In this document: positions 44,773 through 54,480 of the stretch, in pieces
How the letters are laid out: each line of letters opens with the position of its first letter
Numbering within the stretch: the first letter of the stretch is position 1
Assembly: GCA_016931575.1 (NCBI GenBank)
Contig: JAFGEO010000062.1
Span: forward strand, 1-64,000
DNA length: 64,000 bases
Reading direction: 5' to 3'
From: Bacteroidales bacterium
GTDB taxonomy: Bacteria; Bacteroidota; Bacteroidia; Bacteroidales; UBA10428
Made by a program: the position numbers and the translations under genes
The notes under the pieces: model-generated
Told to the model about the DNA's origin: nothing
The model's input: the letters and a program-made list of their open reading frames with translations, nothing else
Database searches by the model: none

Positions 44773-45906
44773 ATGAGGATTTGTGTTATTTCGAATGGTT
44801 TTCAGGAAGATTATATTGTTCATTATCTTGATTCCCTTGTCGGCAGAGTTGATCAGATTGATTTTATCGGTTCCCGGATTTATCCCAGGGAGAAAATTCA
44901 CCCGAGTGTCAATTTTTATGATTTGAAGAGCGGAGGCATCATGGATTTGCCGGCCAAAGTTAAGGTGAGGCGTTCAATGTATTATTATTGGCACCTGATC
45001 CGCTTTTTTATGAAGAAACCGAGAAAGGGGATCGTTCACTTGCAGTGGCTTCGCTTTAAATATCTCGACGGGATCTTTTTACCGCTGTTTTATAAGGTGC
45101 TTGGGTATAAACTGGTTTATACGGTCCACGATGTTGTGCCCCATGACCGTGATACCTGGCTGAACAGATTGGTATTCAAGATAATATATAAGTTGAACTG
45201 GAAATTAATTGTCCATACTGAATTCATTAAGAATCGACTGATCAGCGAGTTTGGAATCCGCCCTGACAGGATCCGCGTGATTCACCACGGAGTATATGAG
45301 GTGTCGGAAAAGGAGCTTAGTCTGCCGGCCGCTGAAGCAAAAACCCGGCTCGGTCTGGATGAGAAGGATTATGTAATTTTGTTTTTCGGTTTTATTACCC
45401 ATTATAAGGGTTTGGATATGCTGCTTGAGGCTTTTAGTAAAGTAAAGACCGATAAACCCATTAAGCTGGTGGTTGCGGGCCGATCGTACGAGGGGTACCA
45501 GGAAAATCTGAAAGCATTGCAGGATCAGTATAATCAGGAGACTATTCGCTATATCATACGACGGATTGAAGACGATGAATTACCCTTGCTGTTCAATGCA
45601 GCCGAACTGACGGTATTGCCTTACCGGGAGGCGAGTCAGAGCGGGGTGCTGTTTATGTCTTATGCATACGGGGTACCCGTATTGGTTCCGGATATCGGAG
45701 GATTTCCTTTTGATATCAGGGATAAGGAAACCGGAATTTTGTTTACAGGTTGCGATACAGGGGACCTGACAGTGAAACTGGAAGATTATGTCAACGGTAA
45801 GTATGCACCTACTATGATGGACCGGGAAGGAATCAGGAAGTTTGCCAAGGATAACTATTCCTGGGCCAAAAGTGGTAAAGAGTTTGTCGAATTTTTGCAT
45901 GAATAA
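44773..45906 (+). CDS. Glycosyltransferase family 4
   Basis: A 377-residue GT-B-fold cytosolic glycosyltransferase. The N-terminal acceptor domain includes YTVHDVVPHDRDTWLNRLV (about 115-133). The donor domain starts at about 185 with VILFFGFITHYKGLDMLLEA and has the EX7E-like stretch YREASQSGVLFMSYAYGVPV at about 283-302, typical of retaining GT4 enzymes. It probably adds a sugar to the lipid-linked repeat unit. A GT2 gene follows 12 bases later in the same operon. Donor and acceptor are unknown. Confidence 0.92.
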   Translation: MRICVISNGFQEDYIVHYLDSLVGRVDQIDFIGSRIYPREKIHPSVNFYDLKSGGIMDLPAKVKVRRSMYYYWHLIRFFMKKPRKGIVHLQWLRFKYLDGIFLPLFYKVLGYKLVYTVHDVVPHDRDTWLNRLVFKIIYKLNWKLIVHTEFIKNRLISEFGIRPDRIRVIHHGVYEVSEKELSLPAAEAKTRLGLDEKDYVILFFGFITHYKGLDMLLEAFSKVKTDKPIKLVVAGRSYEGYQENLKALQDQYNQETIRYIIRRIEDDELPLLFNAAELTVLPYREASQSGVLFMSYAYGVPVLVPDIGGFPFDIRDKETGILFTGCDTGDLTVKLEDYVNGKYAPTMMDREGIRKFAKDNYSWAKSGKEFVEFLHE

Positions 45907-45918
45907 CCCCACAAGATT

Positions 45919-46848
45919 ATGAAAGATACAACTGTTTCCGTTATCATTCCTTCCTACAATTCAATATCCACCATCGATGAGACAATCGCCGGGATACGGA
46001 GGCAAACAGCCATCAAATCAGTGCTGGAGATTGTGATAGTGGATTCTTCAGATGATCAAATTACCCATGAACACCTTAAAAGTCAGGAGGATGGACTCAT
46101 TCGCGTTATTCGGTCGGGATACAGGGTGATGCCTGCCATCCAACGAAATATCGGAGCAAAAGAGTCCAAAGGTGATGTGCTGTGTTTTATTGATTCCGAT
46201 GCGTTTCCTCACCCTGACTGGATCGGGAACATTCTGGATGCCTACAGGAGGGGTTACCGGATAGGAGGGGGGAGTTACCAGGTTCCCGACCAGCAACGAA
46301 AGAGCAGGGTCGCCTACGCACAGTATTTCATTGAGTTCAGCCAGTTTATCGGGTATGGTAGTGAAGGGAAGGTAAGTATCGTAGCCTCCTGTAACATCTT
46401 TTGTGAACGGGAGCTCTTTATGAAGGATACGGGATTTCCGGAGATCCGCGCATCAGAGGATTCACTGTTTTGCCTTAAAATGGGGAAGTACGAAACCCTG
46501 CGTTACCTTCCTCAGGCAGTTGTTTATCACATATTCAGGGAGAATCCCGGGCACTTCCTTTCAAATCAGCAAATGCTGGGTAAATATATTTTCGTGTTCC
46601 GCAGGAAGAGTTTTGACAGCTTTTATTACAGGGGGATCTTTCCTTATCTGCTGTTCCCGGCTTTTATCAGCTTTAAATTCTTCAGGATTTTTATCCGGGT
46701 TCTTCGTACCCGAAAATCCCATAACCTAAAGTATTTCTTCCTGTCTTTTCCATTGATGATAAAGGGGCTTGTAGCTTGGAGCAAGGGCTTTCTTGAAGGT
46801 GTCAGGGAATATAAGACGGGTAAGCATGAGATCCTGACTGCCGGATAG
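45919..46848 (+). CDS. Glycosyltransferase family 2
   Basis: A 309-residue GT-A-fold glycosyltransferase. The fold starts with VSVIIPSYNS; the metal-binding DxD motif is DSD in CFIDSDAFPHPDW (about 90-102); the catalytic base region is ASEDSLFCLKMG (about 176). Two hydrophobic segments near 235-285 suggest membrane association at the C-terminus. It is co-transcribed with the GT4 gene upstream and ends 20 bases from a convergent WecG-type gene. Confidence 0.92.
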   Translation: MKDTTVSVIIPSYNSISTIDETIAGIRRQTAIKSVLEIVIVDSSDDQITHEHLKSQEDGLIRVIRSGYRVMPAIQRNIGAKESKGDVLCFIDSDAFPHPDWIGNILDAYRRGYRIGGGSYQVPDQQRKSRVAYAQYFIEFSQFIGYGSEGKVSIVASCNIFCERELFMKDTGFPEIRASEDSLFCLKMGKYETLRYLPQAVVYHIFRENPGHFLSNQQMLGKYIFVFRRKSFDSFYYRGIFPYLLFPAFISFKFFRIFIRVLRTRKSHNLKYFFLSFPLMIKGLVAWSKGFLEGVREYKTGKHEILTAG

Positions 46849-46868
46849 CAATTCCGGCTTTTACAGGC

Positions 46869-47606
46869 TCAGGCTTTCTTTAACTTTATTTTGAAAAGAA
46901 TCAGGTCTACGAAAAACAGGGGAGAATATACCAGGTATCTTTTCCAGAGACGCTTAGGCTCTTTTAACAGGCGGATAAACCATTCCAGTTTCAGCTTGAT
47001 CCAGAATTGTGAGGGGCGCTTCACCGATCCGGCATAAAAATCGAAAACCGCACCGATCGAGCAGATAATTCCGTGACCAATTTCCGGAGCATTGTCATGA
47101 ACCCATTTTTCCTGCTTGGGGGCAGTCATTCCGACGAATATAACATCCGGATTAAAGGCAGCGATGGCTTCCAGCATCTGCTGGTTATCCTCGTCGGAGA
47201 ATACAGGCTTGTAGGGTGGGGAGTAGAACCCTGCTTTGATACCCGGGAAGTCGGATTTGAGCCGGCTTTCAATCATGCCCAGGGTTTTTTCGGAAGAGCC
47301 CAGGAAAAAACAGCTGCCCTTCTCAGTATTCAGGATCCTGCAGAGGTGAAAGAAAATATCGGCACCTGCAATTTTCCGGATCTTTATTCCATTTAACCAT
47401 TTTGCTGCGGTGACAACCGGAAATCCGTCCGGAAGGAGAATATCTGATTGCTCCAGGGCAGTTTTAAATAGCTTGTCTTTTTTAGTAACTATATAGGAAT
47501 AGGCATTGATGGTATTCACAATCTGCCTGGTTTTTCCGGGTCGTATTGCCTGCAGGTCATCAGCAAATACATCGAAAGAGAAAACGCGGGTAGTATTAAA
47601 AGACAT
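46869..47606 (-). CDS. WecG/TagA/CpsF family glycosyltransferase (GT26)
   Basis: A 245-residue enzyme of the GT26 family, which adds N-acetylmannosaminuronic acid, N-acetylmannosamine or glucose to a lipid-linked acceptor. Family motifs are LLPDGFPVVTAAKWLNG (about 54-70) and VGMTAPKQEKWVHDN (about 154-168), followed by GAVFDFYAGSVKR. The basic, hydrophobic C-terminus (PKRLWKRYLVYSPLFF) is the usual membrane-docking tail. It belongs to the polysaccharide locus but is transcribed against its GT4/GT2 neighbours. Confidence 0.93.
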   Translation of the reverse strand: MSFNTTRVFSFDVFADDLQAIRPGKTRQIVNTINAYSYIVTKKDKLFKTALEQSDILLPDGFPVVTAAKWLNGIKIRKIAGADIFFHLCRILNTEKGSCFFLGSSEKTLGMIESRLKSDFPGIKAGFYSPPYKPVFSDEDNQQMLEAIAAFNPDVIFVGMTAPKQEKWVHDNAPEIGHGIICSIGAVFDFYAGSVKRPSQFWIKLKLEWFIRLLKEPKRLWKRYLVYSPLFFVDLILFKIKLKKA

Positions 47607-47680
47607 AGTTATGATTAATATTTTATGGGATTAGCGAAATTACTAATAGTCTGCCGATCTTGTATCAGCTTTTATCAATA

Positions 47681-48412
47681 TTATTCTTTCACAGCTTCGA
47701 GGACTAATCCATCACGGGTATCGAGTTTATCAACATCGATCATCCTTCCGGTGCCCCTGGAGCATTCTGTAACCTGCTTAAATCCTGCATTCGCCAATAT
47801 TTCGCCCAGGGAGGCTGCGTTGTACATCCATCTGTGGCAACTCATCTCCTTAATGTAGCCGAATTGCTCTTGTGTGACATACTTCTGAATATGATCTGTT
47901 TCACCTGCTTCGTATTCCTTGAGCGCCTGTCGTATCTCTTCTGCAGCTTCATCGAGTGAGGGGACCATGATCCGAATCATGCCACCGGACTTAAGCACCC
48001 GGAAACATTCATTTAGCACATTGACAGCATCCTCTTTGGGAAGGTGTTCCAGGAAATGGGAGGAGTAGATATTGGGGACTGACTCGTCATATAAGGGCAG
48101 CCCGTTACGAATATCATGATGCAGGTATTTCACGCTCCTGCCCCGTTCAACATACTCCTCAAAGCTCATCTCACTCGCCAGGTCAAAACTTTTATAGAGA
48201 AGTTTCACGAGAAAATTGGGTGAGCGTTGCAGCATATAGATCGAAGCGCCTCCGTCGATTCCCAGCCAATGGGGAGGATTACTAAATCCGGAGCCAAGAT
48301 TAATGCCCCGGAATTCAGGATTAAAAACAACGCGCTTCCTTCGCCGGAATTTGAGGATTTTAGGGTTGTAAAACTCCCAGATAAGTATTTTAAGTAAATC
48401 GGTCCCTTTCAT
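47681..48412 (-). CDS. Class I SAM-dependent methyltransferase
   Basis: A 243-residue methyltransferase of the Methyltransf_11 kind. The SAM-binding glycine loop is INLGSG (about 33-38), followed by the acidic residue in IDGG. The SSHFLEHLP motif (about 113-121) and FRVLKSGGMIRIMVP (about 135-149) are typical of methyltransferases in polysaccharide loci, which methylate sugar hydroxyls or carboxyls. It lies 74 bases upstream of the WecG-type gene on the same strand and probably shares its transcript. Confidence 0.87.
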   Translation of the reverse strand: MKGTDLLKILIWEFYNPKILKFRRRKRVVFNPEFRGINLGSGFSNPPHWLGIDGGASIYMLQRSPNFLVKLLYKSFDLASEMSFEEYVERGRSVKYLHHDIRNGLPLYDESVPNIYSSHFLEHLPKEDAVNVLNECFRVLKSGGMIRIMVPSLDEAAEEIRQALKEYEAGETDHIQKYVTQEQFGYIKEMSCHRWMYNAASLGEILANAGFKQVTECSRGTGRMIDVDKLDTRDGLVLEAVKE

Positions 48413-48823
48413 GGTACTATCATTGTTTACTTATTAGTATGCATGGATAAGCAGGATTGAGATATCCTGAATTTGCTAAGCTTTTACGAAGGAATTAAAA
48501 AAAAGTCAGAACTATCCGCATATTTTATCCGATTTGCAGATATCCATTGATAAATAGGTGAAATATCGTCATTAAATCAAATAAGGGATGCTACTCATGG
48601 AAAAAAATATGCAATTCATTTCTTAAAAGCCTACTTTTGATATCAGAATAAATCCTACTGATTTTAAGGTTGATTTATTATCGGCACAGAAGAATTAAGC
48701 GGCTTAAAATGAGGGGAGTCAGGTTGAAAAAATGATTGCATTAAAAGGGTACCTGATGAAAGTTAAATCTTAAACCAAAATAAAAAACAGTTAATATTAA
48801 TATAGAAATTCAACCCTGCACCT
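48413..48823. other. 411-base A/T-rich divergent intergenic region
   Basis: The region lies between divergent methyltransferase genes. It is strongly A/T-rich, with no open frame, hairpin or exact TAnnTTTG box that I could place convincingly. Confidence 0.5.
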
Positions 48824-49570
48824 ATGAAGTATTTCCTAAAAAAACTGGTTCTGTTATTACCCTACAGATTTCGCACAAAATATTTTAAAAAGCTGGCACT
48901 GCGCTATTCCATGATTGAAGGGCTCCACCATTTAAAAGATATGGGTTTTGAACCGGATTACATCCTCGATATTGGTGTAGCCGATGGTACACACGCCATT
49001 CAGAATGCATTTCCTGATTCATTTTATATTTGGATCGAACCCCTTAAAGAATTTGAAGGTGCTATCCGGAAGCTTCAGAAGAAATACAAGGGAGACTACT
49101 ATTGTGCAGCAGCCGGGAGCAAGCCTGGTAAAGCAACAATCAATATCCACAATGAATTGACCGGCAGTTCCCTGCTAAAGGAGGAAGATGGTCCTGCTTC
49201 AGATGGCATTCAGCGCGAAATAAACATTATTACGGTGGATAGCCTGCTGGAAAAATATCCTTTTAAGGATGATACCAGGATATTTATGAAACTCGATGTC
49301 CAGGGATTTGAACTGGACGTACTTGACGGTGCAACCGAGTTCCTGAAGAAATGTGATGCTGTTCAACTGGAGGTTTCAATTTTTAAATTCCAGAAAGACT
49401 CTCCGGATCTTCATGATGTGGTTGTATATATGAAAAAAGCCGGTTTTGTGGTTTATGATATTGTTGATGGGCTTAACCGGCCGCTTGACAATGCTCTCGC
49501 ACAAAAGGACCTGATCTTTGTTAAAGAAGAGGGCTTTTTCAGGCAAACCAACAAATTCAGGGAAGATTGA
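48824..49570 (+). CDS. FkbM family methyltransferase
   Basis: A 248-residue SAM-dependent O-methyltransferase of the FkbM family. SAM-binding features are LDIGVADGTHAI (about 49-60) and the acidic WIEPL. FkbM-specific motifs are TVDSLLEKY (about 140) and FMKLDVQGFELDVLDGA (about 154-170). Such enzymes often methylate sugars of surface polysaccharides. The gene stands alone between two large non-coding gaps, and no other gene is close enough to share its transcript. Confidence 0.92.
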   Translation: MKYFLKKLVLLLPYRFRTKYFKKLALRYSMIEGLHHLKDMGFEPDYILDIGVADGTHAIQNAFPDSFYIWIEPLKEFEGAIRKLQKKYKGDYYCAAAGSKPGKATINIHNELTGSSLLKEEDGPASDGIQREINIITVDSLLEKYPFKDDTRIFMKLDVQGFELDVLDGATEFLKKCDAVQLEVSIFKFQKDSPDLHDVVVYMKKAGFVVYDIVDGLNRPLDNALAQKDLIFVKEEGFFRQTNKFRED

Positions 49571-50138
49571 CAACTGGCAAGACTCTTATTACCTGCTGAC
49601 TAATACCCAAAGGCATTTTTTGAAAAACATGGATCCTCAGGTTACGTGCTGCCTGAATGCATGAAGCTGCCCTGAAACCAGGCAAATAGTAGTAACCGGA
49701 TGGTAAAGCCCGGAAGCAATTCCCGGGAGAAGGTTATGAACTGGTCTCCGGATCCAGATTTGTCTAAATTAAAAATTTGATTAGTAGCGAATTAGGCTTA
49801 CTATCTCAAAAAAAATAAGTATATTAGATAGAACTGAGACTAACAAAAAAAGCAAAAATGAATGCTACCCTTTTCTTCCGGATTTTCGCTAGTGGAAATG
49901 AAAATTGAACAGGAGAATTGAACTGGAATGCATGACGTCATTTTACCCGTAAGGCCTGAAAAACCTGGTTTTTAACGGGTTAAAATGTCTGATCATGAAA
50001 ATATGAGAAGGTGATTATCTGGTGATGCCTATCACCATAACCCGGAGTAACTTTTTTGAAAAATGAACGTATCAACGATTACGGTTCTTTCGTCAAAGAA
50101 ATCGTGCATTTCGTCAAAAAAAACTAAACTTGGGTAAG
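49571..50138. other. 568-base intergenic region upstream of the first beta-helix gene
   Basis: No gene longer than about 15 codons is visible. Close to the beta-helix gene, TTTCGTCAAA occurs twice (near 50089 and 50109), about 20 bases apart, possibly a regulator site. No clear promoter pair was found. Confidence 0.4.
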
Positions 50139-53100
50139 ATGAAAAAAATTTTGAAGCTGGGGTCATCTCTGGGCTGGATTGCGGTCGTAGGAATAGTGGC
50201 CTTTCAGTTGCTGATTCCTTCAGAGGTTTTGGCAACAAATTACTATTTCTCCACGATTAGGGGAAATGATGGAAATTCAGGAACAAGTCCCGGCAGTCCA
50301 TGGGCAACAATTTCCAAAATGCAGTCCACTGTCAATAGCTTAAAAGCAGGAGATGTAATCTACCTGGAACGGGGATCTGTCTGGTATAAGGCTGAACTCG
50401 ATTTTCAGTACAGAAAAGGTACCAGCTCCAATCCAATCCGGATCCGCCCGTATGGCGAAGGGCCCATGCCAATCCTTTCGGGGGAGAAGGTCCTGACCGG
50501 AGGTGTGAAGAGTGGAAATATCTATACTTTCCATGATGCGGATATACCGGGTGTTTACCTGACCAGTCAGAGTTATGGCAGAAGGTATCTGGGAAGCGTA
50601 AGTATCGGAGGTAAATGCTATCCTACCGCCCGATATCCCAATACCGGTGAATACCTCTTATCTACAGCTGCAAGTTCAACTACCGTAACCGGTGATCAGT
50701 CCTGGTCCACGAATCAATGGCAGGGTGGATTTGTCGCTGTGAAGAATGTTAACTGGCAATGGTCGTCCGCCTATATCTATTCGAACACCTCGAATGTTCT
50801 GACAACTTCACCGCATGTTACCAGCGGAAGTATCGGGAATCCCGGTGGCACAAAGTATTATTACATTCTGAATGCTTACAATGCCATGGATGTGACTGGT
50901 GAATGGGCCAGTAAGGAAGATGAGATATCCATTTACTGGCCGGGCTCCATCGGTGAGGTGAAAGTATCGGTTGTCGATACCATCATAAACATGTTTGAGT
51001 GCGATTATGTACAGTTTGATTCCCTTGACATCCGGGGTGCAAATTTCATTGGTGCCATGGTGCGGCAGGGCGACTATAATAAATTCAACCATTGCAGGTT
51101 TTCCGGCATTGGTGAGTATGGTGTTTATATGTATGGAACACTTCAGGTTCCCGACGATCCGGGAGATACCGAAGGGGGAGAGGTTACCAATTGTGAATTT
51201 GCTGATGTGCTGCATTCCTCAGTACTTTTCCGTTTTTGCCGCGGGGGGCTGGTGAAAGGGAACTATATTCACCGGAATGCACTGCATAATGGGTATCATA
51301 ACCTGGTACAGGAAACCATTGAAACCCCGGTGAACGGATATTCCATTGCGGTATTTAATAACCTGATGTACAGTCCCCGTGTGCTCAGGAATTATATCGA
51401 TTCAACCGCAGCAGGGATCATCACCCATTATAACCGATATAACATCTACATCAGGGAGAACTACATCAGCAATTACGGGCTGACAGAAATGTCTGACATT
51501 GCTGCTTTCTACCTGGTGAGTGACACCTATTCTTCTGCTATTAAATCGTACAAGCGAAATATCATGGTCAATGGTCATGCACCCAAAGCAACGATCATGC
51601 ACCCCTATACCGATAACTACACCCATGCGGTCTACTTTGACGCGGACAGTTATTCGGTTAAAGGAGATTCAAATACGATTCACACAACATGCGCTGCCCT
51701 TTGTACCAATGGAGGTAAATACAGGAGTTTCAAGTATAACAATATCATGAACCCCAACGCGTATGCTATGCATCCTGCCCATGGGAATGCCATTTATCAT
51801 TCCTACAACTGGCCAATGAGCAATGGTTATGCAAGTCATGATACCATTTATGGGAACAACATGGTTTTCGGTGCGGTTTCAACCCGGGGATATTCATTCT
51901 GGAGGCAGCAGGCTGTCTACGGAAGCCATATGCCTTTGTATGGCAGAATGGATAATAACCACTACTTCGACCCGCTGAATACATCCCCCACAATAGCCAT
52001 CATCTACGATCAATATTCTCCCGATGGCACCTACAATATGGAACAGTGGAAGGCAGCGACTTTTACTAGCGGTGATTTCTACACAAACCCGGGGGCGAAT
52101 TCCACCTACAACAACACGGCTTATGCTGCAGTGAAGTTTTTTAAAAACTTTTCTGATGAGGACAAATCTTTTCCGCTGAAGGCTAAATATGTTGATGTCG
52201 ATGGGAACCCGGTGGAAGGTTCGGTCATTGTGCCGGCATTCTATTCCGTTCTGCTTTTCCGTGTCGAAGGTGATGCTTCGCTGGATTCTGAATTATACAT
52301 CGATACCACACTGGTGCCTGCGCTGGCAAAAAACGGCATTCAGGTTGAAGAACCCTCAAACCGGGCACCTGCAGTTTTCGATGCTCAGTATACAGTGAAC
52401 GAGTCGGATAATGTTCCCCTTACCATTGGCACGATCGTAGCTACTGACCCGGATGCCGGGCAGAGCCTGAGTTTTACCATTGCTTCGGGAAACAGTTCAG
52501 GTCTCTTTGCGATCAACAATCAGGGTGTGCTATCCTTCACTACATCAGCCATCAATTTTACGGGCGATCCTTTGTACACCCTGACAATCAGGGTGCAGGA
52601 CAACGGGGCTCCAGCCTTGACAGATCAGGCTACTGTAACGGTGAAGCTTGTTGCGCAGGAGGAGCAGACCGTGCAGAACTTTGCTCCCGAGGCGGAGGAA
52701 CAGACTTTCCTGACAAGTTTTGATGAAGAATTGTATACAGTGATCGGAACTGTAGAAGCCTCGGATCCGGATGACGGGCAAACACTGAGTTATACGATTA
52801 GCGCTGGAAACTCTGAAGGTTTATTTACAATTGATGAGAGTTCGGGAGCGATCGCGCTGGTGGAGTTACCTGCAAATCCGGTGCCTGCCACGTATAAACT
52901 TATTGTAAATATCTCGGATGATGCCGCAGATCCCTTGGTCACGGAGGTTGCAATAACCATCTATATTTCGGCTTCCGATCTGATTTATTATATTGACCCG
53001 ACCAATGAAGGAGATGCTCTTGCCGATGGTTCCTACGAACATCCTTTCTCAAGCTGGTCGGAGGTTGAATGGAAAGAAAATGCCAGTTACCTTCAGAAGA

Positions 53101-54227
53101 AAGGTACAGTATCTAATGAAGAGAAGATACTCATCACGGCCAGTGGTGTTACGCTGGGCGACTATGGTTCGGGAGCAAAACCCATCATCAACAGCACTTC
53201 GGATGATTATGCCATAAAGGCCATTGATAAGGAAAATGTCACTGTTAAGAACCTGAAAGTCAATGCAGACATGGCTATAGGTTGTGTCTATTTTATCGGT
53301 GCCAGCTGTAAAAACAATGCCATCGAGAACTGTGAGCTGATAGGTGCCGATTACGGACTGCGCATGATTGACGGAAGTTCATATATCGTAAAATATAATG
53401 TATTTATGTGCGATGTCGATGGTATCTACTCCATTGCCAAGGACGCTGAGATCTACTACAACGTTTTTAAAGGAAACCATAAAGCCATCAATCTGAGTAG
53501 CTACAGCTCCAATGCCCGGATTTACAACAATGTCTTCTATGACAACAGACAGGGAATTTCAGCTTCCTATGCCGAAGTTACCCTGTTCAATAATATCTTT
53601 TACCTTGCAGGGGCAGGCGACCAGGCAATTAACCACAAACTCGATAAGCTTGTTTCGAACAATAACATGTTCTACCCCGAGCAGAGCGGGTTCATCGAAA
53701 TTGAAGATGTTCAGTATAATAGTCTGGAAGAATACCAGGATTACCTGGGCCTCGACCTGAATTCCTTTGCAAAAGATCCACTCTTTGTGGATGTATACAC
53801 CAATAATTTTTCTGTTGCCGGTGAATCGAAAGCGATTGATGCCGGAAGACTGGTTGGGCTTACTCAGGACTTCTCGGGAAGGGAGGTGCCCTATGGTGGC
53901 GGACCTGATATTGGGATGATTGAAGCTTCCACGGAGGCAATCATTACCTCTGTCAGCTTCTTCGACAAGGAAGACGGGGAAAAGCTGCTGTCAGTTTACC
54001 CCAATCCTTCACAGGGCCGATTCAGCCTGGAATACGAATGCAAAACGGCAGCGGCAACCGAACTAATGATCCATAGCCTGAACGGTAAGCAGGTATTCTA
54101 TGATGTGATTGATGTTGGAGGCCGCTTTGTAACTGAAATAGACCTTTCCGATATGCCTAAAGGCATGTACTACGTAACTGCAAAAACCGAAAATGAGGTT
54201 ATGACCCAGAAAGTGATCATTCAGTAG
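50139..54227 (+). CDS. Giant secreted beta-helix/cadherin-like protein with T9SS signal, copy 1
   Basis: A 1362-residue secreted protein. The signal peptide ends near residue 33 (EVLA). A first right-handed parallel beta-helix (about 35-730) opens with the typical GNDGNSGTSPGSPWATI and GDVIYLERGSVW segments and carries many asparagine-rich turns. Two cadherin-like domains follow (about 740-840 and 846-945; DPDAGQ, DPDDGQ). A second beta-helix spans about 947-1270. The T9SS domain starts at about 1284 (VYPNPSQGRFSLEY). I chose the ATG at 50139 over an in-frame TTG at 50130. Beta-helices often bind or cleave acidic polysaccharides (lyases, epimerases), but I cannot identify catalytic residues. 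It is paralogous over its full length with the next gene. Confidence 0.9.
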   Translation: MKKILKLGSSLGWIAVVGIVAFQLLIPSEVLATNYYFSTIRGNDGNSGTSPGSPWATISKMQSTVNSLKAGDVIYLERGSVWYKAELDFQYRKGTSSNPIRIRPYGEGPMPILSGEKVLTGGVKSGNIYTFHDADIPGVYLTSQSYGRRYLGSVSIGGKCYPTARYPNTGEYLLSTAASSTTVTGDQSWSTNQWQGGFVAVKNVNWQWSSAYIYSNTSNVLTTSPHVTSGSIGNPGGTKYYYILNAYNAMDVTGEWASKEDEISIYWPGSIGEVKVSVVDTIINMFECDYVQFDSLDIRGANFIGAMVRQGDYNKFNHCRFSGIGEYGVYMYGTLQVPDDPGDTEGGEVTNCEFADVLHSSVLFRFCRGGLVKGNYIHRNALHNGYHNLVQETIETPVNGYSIAVFNNLMYSPRVLRNYIDSTAAGIITHYNRYNIYIRENYISNYGLTEMSDIAAFYLVSDTYSSAIKSYKRNIMVNGHAPKATIMHPYTDNYTHAVYFDADSYSVKGDSNTIHTTCAALCTNGGKYRSFKYNNIMNPNAYAMHPAHGNAIYHSYNWPMSNGYASHDTIYGNNMVFGAVSTRGYSFWRQQAVYGSHMPLYGRMDNNHYFDPLNTSPTIAIIYDQYSPDGTYNMEQWKAATFTSGDFYTNPGANSTYNNTAYAAVKFFKNFSDEDKSFPLKAKYVDVDGNPVEGSVIVPAFYSVLLFRVEGDASLDSELYIDTTLVPALAKNGIQVEEPSNRAPAVFDAQYTVNESDNVPLTIGTIVATDPDAGQSLSFTIASGNSSGLFAINNQGVLSFTTSAINFTGDPLYTLTIRVQDNGAPALTDQATVTVKLVAQEEQTVQNFAPEAEEQTFLTSFDEELYTVIGTVEASDPDDGQTLSYTISAGNSEGLFTIDESSGAIALVELPANPVPATYKLIVNISDDAADPLVTEVAITIYISASDLIYYIDPTNEGDALADGSYEHPFSSWSEVEWKENASYLQKKGTVSNEEKILITASGVTLGDYGSGAKPIINSTSDDYAIKAIDKENVTVKNLKVNADMAIGCVYFIGASCKNNAIENCELIGADYGLRMIDGSSYIVKYNVFMCDVDGIYSIAKDAEIYYNVFKGNHKAINLSSYSSNARIYNNVFYDNRQGISASYAEVTLFNNIFYLAGAGDQAINHKLDKLVSNNNMFYPEQSGFIEIEDVQYNSLEEYQDYLGLDLNSFAKDPLFVDVYTNNFSVAGESKAIDAGRLVGLTQDFSGREVPYGGGPDIGMIEASTEAIITSVSFFDKEDGEKLLSVYPNPSQGRFSLEYECKTAAATELMIHSLNGKQVFYDVIDVGGRFVTEIDLSDMPKGMYYVTAKTENEVMTQKVIIQ

Positions 54228-54261
54228 CGAAAAGTTAAGCTTATTTAGAAATAATTTAGAG

Positions 54262-54289
54262 CCGCTCTGTTATCAGGGCGGTTTTTTTT
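54262..54289 (+). terminator. Rho-independent terminator after beta-helix gene copy 1
   Basis: CCGCTCTG (54262-54269) pairs with CAGGGCGG (54274-54281), including one G-T pair, around a four-base loop. Eight T residues follow. It ends the transcript 35 bases after the stop codon, so the second beta-helix gene needs its own promoter. Confidence 0.9.
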
Positions 54290-54480
54290 ATTTCGCACAA
54301 TTTCAGGCCAGTTTATCACGTTGATTTGGAAACATTTACATGAAAACTGCATAAACTTGTCGATTTAGGGTAAAATTCATGTCAGGGATTTGATTATTGA
54401 TAAAAAAAGACAGATTTTTGCAGACTACAGAGTGTAGAAGAAGAGTTATTGTAAACCCAACAAGAATATTAACCGTACGG